Source of the DNA: an uncultured Lachnospiraceae bacterium
GTDB taxonomy: Bacteria > Bacillota > Clostridia > Lachnospirales > Lachnospiraceae
Assembly (NCBI GenBank): GCA_934370915.1
Contig: CAKRNI010000102.1
Location: forward strand, 1 to 8,673
Reading direction: 5' to 3'
Length of the DNA: 8,673 nt
The notes below the pieces were generated by a model. It had not been told where the DNA came from. It was given only the letters and a program-made list of their open reading frames with translations, and searched no databases. Below, piece after piece: positions 1-5,481 of the stretch. The position numbers and the translations under genes were made by a program. Numbering within the stretch: the stretch's first letter is position 1; each line of letters opens with the position of its first letter.

Positions 1-438
1 GATACGCGTTTCCTGCACTGCAATATCAAGACTCTGAACCTTCTTGTCAACGTCATGGCGGCAGAGAAAGCGGAGTCCCTCGGATGCGGCGAATGTGTCT
101 TCCACCGCGGTGATATTGTCACTGAGTGTGCCCACAGCAATGTTTCCATTATCAAGGACGGCGTATTTAAGACTCACCCGACAGACCACTATATTTTACC
201 GGGAATCACAAGAATGCACATCATCCAGATCTGCAAGGACAACGGTATTATCGTCGACGAGACACCATTTACCATGGCAGAGCTGATGGATGCCGATGAG
301 GTCATCGTCTCCAGCTCCACAAAATTCTGCTCCCCGGCATGTGAGATGAACGGCACACCGATCGGCGGAAAAGCGCCGGAGCTCGTAGAGCTGATCCAGA
401 AGAAATACAATGAGAAATTTGAGAAAGAGACAGAGTGA
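1..438 (+). CDS. dat: D-amino-acid aminotransferase (class IV PLP aminotransferase), 5' truncated
   Basis: The reading frame is open from the first base and ends in TGA, giving the last 145 residues of a family usually about 280 long, so roughly the N-terminal half is missing. The enzyme transfers the amino group between D-amino acids and 2-oxo acids (typically D-alanine plus 2-oxoglutarate to pyruvate plus D-glutamate), supplying D-amino acids for peptidoglycan. The PLP-binding lysine is residue 10 of the fragment, in the block HCNIKTLNLL, which matches the Bacillus enzyme's CDIKSLNLL. The family glutamate follows at residue 42 in IVTE, then SNV and LPGITR, all typical of fold-type IV enzymes. 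The C-terminal SSSTKFCSPACEMNG block lies where DAT has its T-S-T cofactor-phosphate region. A branched-chain aminotransferase is the main alternative, but the HRGDIVTE...SNVSIIKDG pattern fits DAT better. Transcription ends at the hairpin about 40 bases downstream. Confidence 0.85.
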   Translation, partial: DTRFLHCNIKTLNLLVNVMAAEKAESLGCGECVFHRGDIVTECAHSNVSIIKDGVFKTHPTDHYILPGITRMHIIQICKDNGIIVDETPFTMAELMDADEVIVSSSTKFCSPACEMNGTPIGGKAPELVELIQKKYNEKFEKETE

Positions 439-476
439 TCTTAAATTTTCGTAAACCTGCAACAATTTAAACAGAC

Positions 477-536
477 AAAAACAGCGGTTACTCAGGCTTC
501 CGGATCGGAAGTGTTCCTGAATAACCGCTGTTTTTT
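477..536. terminator. Bidirectional intrinsic terminator between dat and nth
   Basis: The outer stem pairs 481-490 with 522-531 (ACAGCGGTTA / TAACCGCTGT), extended by AAAA 477-480 against TTTT 532-535. A C/A mismatch follows, then TCAGG/CCTGA (492-496 with 516-520) and an inner CTTCC/GGAAG stem (497-501 with 507-511) with a 4-base bulge at 512-515. A T-run follows on the + strand and, by symmetry, on the - strand. It therefore serves both convergent genes, dat and nth; the right arm ends just before the nth stop codon. Confidence 0.9.
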
Positions 537-537
537 C

Positions 538-1185
538 TTATATGTTTTTCTCGCAGATATCCGCCAGACAGCACCTGTCACAGTACGGCTTTGTCCGTGC
601 AGTACAGACAGCCCGTCCATGTTCCACAAGCCGGTGGCAGAAATCATTTCCCTCTTCCGGCGGAATGATCTTCCAGAGGGCCATCTCCACCTTTTTCGGC
701 TCCTTGATCCCGTCAACAAGACCGATCCTGTTTGTCAGGCGGATACAGTGGGTATCGGTGACGATCGCCGGTTTTCCGAATACATCCCCCATAATAAGGT
801 TTGCGCTCTTTCTTCCAACGCCCGGAAGCTTTAAGAGGGCATCGAAATCGTCCGGCACGTTTCCATGATACTGCTCCCATAGGATCTTCATGCAGGCGCT
901 GATGTCCCGGGCCTTACTTCTTCCGAGGCCGCAGGGGCGGACGATCTCCTCGATCGCGTCCACATCCGCTTCCGCCAGTGCCTTCACATCCGGAAACTTT
1001 TTATAGAGGTCCTGGACCACCACATTGACTCTGGCATCGGTACACTGGGCGGCAAGGCGGACGCTGACTAAAAGTTTCCACGCCTCGTTGTAATCCAGAG
1101 TGCAGTCGGCATCCGGGTATTCTTTTTTCAGGGCAGCGATCACCTTCGCCGCAAGTTCTTTCTTCTCTTCAAGTGTTTTTTCCAT
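538..1185 (-). CDS. nth: Endonuclease III (DNA glycosylase/AP lyase)
   Basis: 215 residues, close to the 211 of E. coli Nth. It removes oxidised pyrimidines and cleaves abasic sites in base-excision repair. The helix-hairpin-helix LKLPGVGRKSANLI contains the catalytic lysine (GRK), and the catalytic aspartate sits in VTDTHCIRL, equivalent to E. coli K120 and D138. The C-terminal [4Fe-4S] motif is CTARTKPYCDRCCLADIC, spaced C-X7-C-X2-C-X5-C, one residue longer in the first gap than the classic C-X6-C. The frame stays open 26 codons upstream to another ATG at 1263, but that ATG lacks a suitable ribosome site and its extension resembles nothing in the family. The ATG at 1185 has AGGAG seven bases upstream and begins MEKTLEEKKEL, so it was chosen. 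The gene lies 139 bases behind the acyl carrier protein on the same strand and may be co-transcribed. It shares a terminator with dat. Confidence 0.95.
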   Translation of the reverse strand: MEKTLEEKKELAAKVIAALKKEYPDADCTLDYNEAWKLLVSVRLAAQCTDARVNVVVQDLYKKFPDVKALAEADVDAIEEIVRPCGLGRSKARDISACMKILWEQYHGNVPDDFDALLKLPGVGRKSANLIMGDVFGKPAIVTDTHCIRLTNRIGLVDGIKEPKKVEMALWKIIPPEEGNDFCHRLVEHGRAVCTARTKPYCDRCCLADICEKNI

Positions 1186-1192
1186 ATATATG

Positions 1193-1197
1193 CTCCT
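1193..1197 (-). promoter_or_regulatory. Ribosome binding site fixing the nth start
   Basis: On the minus strand AGGAG lies seven bases before the ATG at 1185. It supports this internal start over the in-frame ATG at 1263. Confidence 0.8.
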
Positions 1198-1324
1198 GTA
1201 TATTTCCTGCCTGCTTTCCCCGCATGTCCAAAATCCGCTGCCGTTTATGTTTTTCATAGACACCAGCCAAAATTTTCTTCGGCAGTTGTTCTTGAGTCCG
1301 ATGCTGTCCGCAATTTTCAGGCAG

Positions 1325-1576
1325 TCAGTTTTTCTGATTCAGCTGATCCAGCACATCCTGGACCGTCATATATTCCACATGTTCCGGCATCTCGATCGTC
1401 ACGCCGAACCGGTCATCCACTTCCGATATAAAGTATACGATCAGGAAGGAATCGAGGCCGAGATCGCCGATCAGAAAAGCGTCTTTTTCGATCGGTGTGT
1501 CGATATACGCTTTCAGGATCTCTCCGAGAATTTTCAGTTCTTCCTGTTCTGCCAGAGCATTTTTTTGAGGATCCAT
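1325..1576 (-). CDS. Stand-alone acyl carrier protein (phosphopantetheine-binding)
   Basis: 83 residues, the normal size of an acyl carrier protein. The carrier motif DLGLDSF places the expected phosphopantetheine serine at residue 43, followed by helix II (SFLIVYFISEVDDRFGV) and the acidic surface typical of the fold, then an EYMTVQDVLDQL helix. Canonical fatty-acid ACPs read D-S-L at this point; here the residue after Ser is Phe and the next stretch is unusually hydrophobic (LIVYFI), which suggests a specialised carrier. A perfect GGAGG sits seven bases before the ATG. No fatty-acid, polyketide, NRPS or D-alanylation gene is adjacent, so its acyl or aminoacyl partner cannot be told from this window. 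DltC is an alternative but lacks support from neighbours. nth follows on the same strand, with no visible terminator between them. Confidence 0.8.
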   Translation of the reverse strand: MDPQKNALAEQEELKILGEILKAYIDTPIEKDAFLIGDLGLDSFLIVYFISEVDDRFGVTIEMPEHVEYMTVQDVLDQLNQKN

Positions 1577-1642
1577 TTATCCACCTCCGTTTATGTGCTC
1601 CCAGGATCTGAACATCCGGGAAGACGAAGTTACGTTCCTTTA

Positions 1643-1671
1643 AGTATAACGCTGAAACGTCTGGTTTACAA
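1643..1671 (-). promoter_or_regulatory. Candidate sigma-A promoter for the acyl carrier protein
   Basis: Reading the minus strand, TTGTAA (1671-1666) is followed after exactly 17 bases by TATACT (1648-1643). They match the consensus at 4/6 and 5/6 positions. Transcription would begin near 1636, leaving a leader of about 60 bases before the ATG at 1576. Confidence 0.4.
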
Positions 1672-1839
1672 TGATTTTCATGTCAAAAAGATTCTGCTTG
1701 CCTGCAATGCAAGTACGAAATTGCTTGCTGCCGCGAACATCTATGCCAGACATATGGATGTGCCAAGACATATTTCAGAGCATGGTTTTCCGTGATATAA
1801 AATTTATTCCACTATAAGAAATTCCGTAATTCTGCTGTC

Positions 1840-1867
1840 CTGTCATAACTCCGATTTCTGTTAAAAT
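1840..1867 (+). promoter_or_regulatory. Candidate promoter for the scaffold/GGGtGRT operon
   Basis: CTGTCA (1840-1845) and TAAAAT (1862-1867) are separated by 16 bases, with an extended -10 TG at 1859-1860. The predicted start near 1874 leaves a leader of about 120 bases. A second, weaker possibility is TTTTTG (1918-1923), 17 bases, then TATGAT (1941-1946), closer to the gene. The choice between the two is uncertain. Confidence 0.4.
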
Positions 1868-1874
1868 TACTTCT

Positions 1875-1892
1875 CAAAATTTGAATATTTTG
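1875..1892. promoter_or_regulatory. Inverted repeat, possible operator
   Basis: CAAAAT-N6-ATTTTG is a perfect 6-base dyad starting at the predicted transcription start of the scaffold operon, a position where a repressor would block initiation. The AT-rich surroundings make a chance dyad possible. No known regulator consensus was recognised. Confidence 0.3.
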
Positions 1893-1996
1893 GAAAAAGG
1901 GTATGGACGAAACATGATTTTTGTGAGAAAATGAAACGGGTATGATGTGATTTTTTTAACGAGCATTAAGAACCATATATTGAAAGGAGTCTCAAC

Positions 1997-2689
1997 ATGA
2001 TTTATTCACACGAAGTAGAACAGATGTGCACGGTTGCGCAGGGCGTGAACCATGGCGCAGCTCCGATCCCGGAGGAAGCGAAATGGGTACAGTCTAAGGA
2101 AATCAAAGATATTTCCGGTCTGACACACGGTATTGGCTGGTGTGCTCCGCAGCAGGGCGCCTGTAAGCTGACCCTGAATGTAAAAGAGGGTATCATTCAG
2201 GAAGCACTTGTAGAAACCATCGGATGTTCCGGTATGACCCACTCCGCAGCTATGGCAGCAGAGATCCTTCCGGGCAGAACGATCCTTGAAGCATTAAACA
2301 CAGACCTTGTCTGTGATGCAATCAATACAGCAATGAGAGAGCTCTTCCTCCAGATCGTTTACGGAAGAACCCAGAGTGCATTCTCCGAAGAAGGACTTCC
2401 GATCGGCGCAGGTCTTGAGGACCTCGGTAAAGGTCTCCGTTCCCAGGTTGGTACCATGTACGGTACTTTAAAGAAGGGACCGCGTTACCTTGAGATGGCT
2501 GAAGGCTATGTAACCGGTATCGCTCTTGACGCTGAGGACCAGATCATCGGTTACCAGTTCGTAAACCTTGGCAAGATGACTGACTTCATCAAAAAAGGTG
2601 ACGATCCGACAACTGCTTACGAGAAGGCAAAAGGACAGTACGGCCGCGTAGCAGATGCAGTTAAGATCATTGACCCGCGTCAGGACTAA
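1997..2689 (+). CDS. Iron-sulfur cluster assembly scaffold-like protein (NifU-N/IscU/SufU-related)
   Basis: 230 residues, longer than IscU (about 128) or SufU (about 145). Residues 40-115 resemble the IscU fold: HGIGWCAPQQGACKLTLNVKEGIIQEA (Cys49, Cys56) parallels the first IscU cysteine region, and ETIGCSGMTHSAAMAAEIL (Cys77) parallels the GCGSAIASSS loop, the second IscU cysteine. Two further cysteines are Cys11 and Cys106. The region expected to hold the third IscU cysteine reads YGRTQSAFSEEGLPIGAGL, with no Cys. Residues about 150-230 form a C-terminal extension I do not recognise. The inferred role is Fe-S cluster assembly or carriage in the cytoplasm. AAGGAG lies seven bases before the ATG. 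Fifteen bases separate the stop from the GGGtGRT gene, so the two are almost certainly one operon. The biased codon choice suggests high expression. Related proteins are commonly annotated as Fe-S scaffolds, but catalytic function is not shown here. Confidence 0.8.
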   Translation: MIYSHEVEQMCTVAQGVNHGAAPIPEEAKWVQSKEIKDISGLTHGIGWCAPQQGACKLTLNVKEGIIQEALVETIGCSGMTHSAAMAAEILPGRTILEALNTDLVCDAINTAMRELFLQIVYGRTQSAFSEEGLPIGAGLEDLGKGLRSQVGTMYGTLKKGPRYLEMAEGYVTGIALDAEDQIIGYQFVNLGKMTDFIKKGDDPTTAYEKAKGQYGRVADAVKIIDPRQD

Positions 2690-2704
2690 GGGAGGGAGAA
2701 AAAA

Positions 2705-3724
2705 ATGGCATTATTTGAATCCTATGAGAGAAGAATTGACAAGATCAATTCCGTATTAAACAGCTATGGCATCGCATCCATCGAAGAAGCTGAGAAGATC
2801 ACAAAGGATGCTGGCCTTAACGTATATGATCAGGTAAAGAAGATCCAGCCGATCTGCTTTGAGAACGCATGCTGGGCTTACACAGTAGGCGCTGCGATCG
2901 CAATCAAGAAGGGCTGCCGCCGTGCCGCAGACGCAGCTGCTGCAATCGGTGAAGGTCTTCAGGCTTTCTGTATCCCGGGTTCCGTTGCTGACCAGAGAAA
3001 AGTAGGTCTTGGACATGGTAACCTCGGTAAAATGCTCCTTGAGGAAGAGACCGACTGCTTCTGCTTCCTCGCAGGACACGAATCCTTCGCTGCTGCTGAG
3101 GGTGCAATCGGTATCGCAGAGAAAGCAAACAAGGTTCGTAAAAAACCGCTCCGTGTCATCTTAAACGGTCTTGGAAAAGATGCAGCACAGATCATCTCCC
3201 GCATCAACGGCTTCACATATGTTGAGACAAAGATGAACTACTATACCGGCGAGGTTGAGGAAGTATTCCGCAAATGCTACTCCACAGATCCGGAGAGCCC
3301 GCGTGCAAAGGTAAACTGCTACGGTGCTAACGACGTAACAGAGGGCGTTGCGATCATGTGGAAAGAGGGCGTAGACGTTTCTATCACCGGTAACTCCACA
3401 AACCCGACACGTTTCCAGCATCCGGTTGCAGGTACATACAAGAAGGAATGCGTAGAAAAAGGCAAGAAGTACTTCTCCGTAGCATCCGGCGGCGGCACAG
3501 GCCGTACCCTTCACCCGGATAACATGGCAGCAGGTCCGGCTTCCTACGGTATGACAGATACCATGGGCCGTATGCACTCTGACGCACAGTTCGCAGGTTC
3601 CTCCTCCGTTCCGGCTCACGTTGAGATGATGGGTCTGATCGGTATGGGCAACAACCCAATGGTTGGTGCTACTGTTGCTGTTGCTGTTTCCGTACAGCAG
3701 GCTGCTGATGAAGGTAAGTTCTAA
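2705..3724 (+). CDS. GGGtGRT family protein, function unknown
   Basis: 339 residues, the usual length for the family named after its conserved glycine-rich motif, present here as SVASGGGTGRTLHPDN with GGGTGRT at residues 262-268. Other visible features are a small-residue-rich C-terminal segment (GLIGMGNNPMVGATVAVAVSV), nine cysteines (51, 56, 71, 89, 118, 120, 191, 205, 249) including a C-F-C pair, and a GLGHGNLGKM block at 101-110. No signal peptide or convincing membrane span is seen. The gene follows the scaffold-like gene after 15 bases, with GGGAGG before the ATG. The strong codon bias matches its neighbour, so both are probably abundant. The glycine-rich motif could be a phosphate- or nucleotide-binding loop, but it is not a standard Walker A. 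Pairing with an Fe-S scaffold suggests a role in cluster assembly, storage or redox; this is inference only. Confidence 0.9.
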   Translation: MALFESYERRIDKINSVLNSYGIASIEEAEKITKDAGLNVYDQVKKIQPICFENACWAYTVGAAIAIKKGCRRAADAAAAIGEGLQAFCIPGSVADQRKVGLGHGNLGKMLLEEETDCFCFLAGHESFAAAEGAIGIAEKANKVRKKPLRVILNGLGKDAAQIISRINGFTYVETKMNYYTGEVEEVFRKCYSTDPESPRAKVNCYGANDVTEGVAIMWKEGVDVSITGNSTNPTRFQHPVAGTYKKECVEKGKKYFSVASGGGTGRTLHPDNMAAGPASYGMTDTMGRMHSDAQFAGSSSVPAHVEMMGLIGMGNNPMVGATVAVAVSVQQAADEGKF

Positions 3725-3767
3725 AAAATCCTTATTTTATGGGACTTTTAACTTAAATATAAAATTC

Positions 3768-3797
3768 AGGGAGAGCATCGCTGCTCTCCCTTTCTTC
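3768..3797. terminator. Terminator after the GGGtGRT gene, probably bidirectional
   Basis: A perfect 10-base stem AGGGAGAGCA (3768-3777) / TGCTCTCCCT (3782-3791) with a TCGC loop is followed by TTTCTTC on the + strand. On the minus strand the hairpin is followed by GAATTTTATATTT, so it probably also ends the matE transcript whose stop is at 3826. Confidence 0.9.
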
Positions 3798-3825
3798 ATA
3801 CGTATTTTCACACAAAAATCTACAT

Positions 3826-5217
3826 TCAGGACACATTCCGCGTTTCATTATCCACTTCCGCTGCTTTTTCTTTCAGCTCCCGCAAAATCCCGAGTACGAT
3901 CACCGCTCCCAGCACAAACGTCAGAGCATCCGCCACCGGCTGGCACCACTGCAGCCCGCGAATCCCGAATTTCACCGGCAGGACAAACAGGGCCGGAATC
4001 AGGAAAAGTCCCTGACGGCCCGCAGCGACGAAGGACGCCCGGAATCCGTATCCGATGGTCTGGGTCAGCATGTTGGACATGACGATCCAGGCGGAAAGCG
4101 GCAGGGTAAGGCACTGGAACCGCATCGCCCAGGTTCCGATCTCGATCACATCAAGATCCTCTTTTCGGAACACCCTCATGATCTGCGGCGCGCCGATAAA
4201 GCTTACAACCGCCAGTGTCGTCAGAAATACCGCTGAAACCTTCACACAGAACCAGAAGGACTCCAGCACACGGTCATACCGCTTCGCCCCGAAGTTGAAT
4301 CCGCACACCGGCTGGAAGCCCTGTCCGAATCCGATCATGGCGGAGCCGATAAACATCATATAGCGGCTCACGATCGAAAGTGCAGCGATTGCCGCGTCCC
4401 CGAAGGGGTTTGCCGCAAGGTTTAATGCCGCAGTGGCAATACTTGCAACGCCCTGACGGCAGAGGGACGGGATTCCTCCGTGGAGGATCTCTCCGTAGAG
4501 TGAAAGGGAGAGTGTGATCTTTCCGGGTTTTAAATGAACACAGTCTTTTCTTAATATGCTCTGGAAAAACAGGATTCCGAAGCTGATACACTGGCTTATC
4601 GCTGTTGCCAGCGCCGCGCCGGAAATTCCGAGATCCAGACCGAAAATAAAGATCGGGTCCAGAATCATATTTAAGATTCCGCCGGTGGTGATCCCGATCA
4701 TGGAATAAACCGCCAGTCCCTGAAATCTTAAAAGATTATTCATGGATAATGCTCCCGTCATCACCGGAGCCGCGATCAGAATGTATCTGGCATAATCCTT
4801 CGCATATGGCGCAATGGTATCGGTGGCGCCTAAAAGCCTCACCACCCGGTCAAGATTCGGCAGACAGATTAACGCAAACAGAAGTCCCACAAAAATTGCG
4901 GAGTAAAATCCCGTGGAGGCGATCCGCTCCGCTTTTTCCGTATCCCGGCTTCCTAAAACTCTCGATAAATAGTTTCCGCTTCCCATTCCGAGGGTAAATC
5001 CCAAAGCCTGGATCATGGACATCAGGGAATAGCTGACACCCACAGCGGCCGACGCGCTGGTGCTGATCTGGCTCACAAAAAAGGTGTCCGCCATGTTGTA
5101 GATAGATGTCACCAGCATACTGATGATCGTTGGTACCGCAAGGCTCGGGATCAGCCGTGAAATCGGTGTCTCTGTCATTTTTATGTAGCGCTGTTCCTGG
5201 GTCATGGGGCTGCTCAT
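3826..5217 (-). CDS. MATE family multidrug/metabolite efflux transporter
   Basis: 463 residues, normal for the family, with about twelve hydrophobic segments expected in the cytoplasmic membrane. Family marks include the N-terminal SRLIPSLAVPTIISMLVTSIYN region with MADTFFVSQ (residues 42-50), ILDPIFIFGLDLGISGAALATAISQ-type sequence at 186-209 (Asp-Pro, then G..GAA.AT), and its second-half counterpart GFGQGFQPVCGFNFGAK at 296-312. MATE proteins export organic cations or metabolites in exchange for Na+ or H+; neither substrate nor coupling ion can be read from the sequence. The tail after the last span (about 446-463) is short and charged. GGAGG sits nine bases before the chosen ATG, and a second in-frame ATG lies four codons in. 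The gene converges on the GGGtGRT gene. It lies 264 bases behind nfnB on the same strand, with a probable terminator in the gap. Confidence 0.93.
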   Translation of the reverse strand: MSSPMTQEQRYIKMTETPISRLIPSLAVPTIISMLVTSIYNMADTFFVSQISTSASAAVGVSYSLMSMIQALGFTLGMGSGNYLSRVLGSRDTEKAERIASTGFYSAIFVGLLFALICLPNLDRVVRLLGATDTIAPYAKDYARYILIAAPVMTGALSMNNLLRFQGLAVYSMIGITTGGILNMILDPIFIFGLDLGISGAALATAISQCISFGILFFQSILRKDCVHLKPGKITLSLSLYGEILHGGIPSLCRQGVASIATAALNLAANPFGDAAIAALSIVSRYMMFIGSAMIGFGQGFQPVCGFNFGAKRYDRVLESFWFCVKVSAVFLTTLAVVSFIGAPQIMRVFRKEDLDVIEIGTWAMRFQCLTLPLSAWIVMSNMLTQTIGYGFRASFVAAGRQGLFLIPALFVLPVKFGIRGLQWCQPVADALTFVLGAVIVLGILRELKEKAAEVDNETRNVS

Positions 5218-5369
5218 GTTCTTTTTCCTCCGTTTCTTCTATTTCCTATACCGAATTGCTCCGCACTACGTGCTCCCACGTCTTCGCTTCGGCCGGCTCC
5301 CAAGGTCAAAAATCCTCCTGCAGGCAGGCTCGCGTCTGACTTCTGACCTTTTGCCCCTGGTATCAACAT
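5214..5369 (-). other. GC-rich repeat-like spacer with an open 51-codon frame before matE
   Basis: This minus-strand stretch between the nfnB terminator and matE contains inverted arms AAGGTCA (5302-5308) / TGACCTT (5344-5350), the palindrome CCTGCAGG, and CGGCCG. It is markedly GC-richer than the intergenic DNA elsewhere in the window. It also reads open from an ATG at 5369 for 51 residues (beginning MLIPGAKGQKSDASLPAGGF) to a TGA that overlaps the matE ATG as ATGA. No proper Shine-Dalgarno site precedes that ATG, and the composition (Gly, Ala, Arg, Ser) looks like translated repeat DNA. I favour an interspersed intergenic repeat over a real gene, but a translationally coupled leader peptide is possible. 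Confidence 0.4.
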
Positions 5370-5370
5370 A

Positions 5371-5412
5371 AAGAGCCGCCAACGGAAGAATCCCCTTCCA
5401 ACGGCAGCTCTC
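5371..5412 (-). terminator. Candidate terminator of the nfnAB operon
   Basis: The hairpin has arms AGAGC (5372-5376) / GCTCT (5407-5411), a C/A mismatch, GCC/GGC, a symmetric AAC/AAC internal loop, then GGAAG/CTTCC. On the minus strand it is followed by TTTATGTTG, a short and imperfect U-tract. It starts about 70 bases after the nfnB stop. Partial read-through into matE is possible. Confidence 0.6.
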
Positions 5413-5481
5413 TATATAATTATGATTTACGCACCCGCAGCCGGACCACGTCAGCGAACCCGGTATACGGCCTGCTTTTTA

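Larger units (their letters stand above)
1577..1996. other. 420-base divergent intergenic region
   Basis: This region separates the acyl carrier protein (-) from the scaffold gene (+). The half near the carrier gene is of mixed composition and holds a candidate minus-strand promoter (1643-1671), a small hairpin with arms 1697-1701 and 1709-1713, a short direct repeat (1744-1773) and a 43-codon minus-strand ORF (1640-1771) without a good ribosome site. The half near the scaffold gene is AT-rich and holds a candidate plus-strand promoter (1840-1867), an inverted repeat (1875-1892) and the scaffold's ribosome site. No RNA gene or known riboswitch was recognised. Confidence 0.6.

Noticed and set aside
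1186..1263. N-terminal extension of endonuclease III to the ATG at 1263
   Set aside because: The upstream ATG has no ribosome site and the added 26 residues do not resemble the family; the ATG at 1185 has AGGAG at the right distance.
1100..1795. 231-codon plus-strand ORF
   Set aside because: It lies antisense to nth and to the whole acyl carrier protein gene, both well supported; no ribosome site or family resemblance.
3161..3619. 152-codon minus-strand ORF inside the GGGtGRT gene
   Set aside because: Antisense shadow of a strongly codon-biased gene; the cysteine- and valine-rich translation is an artefact of that bias.
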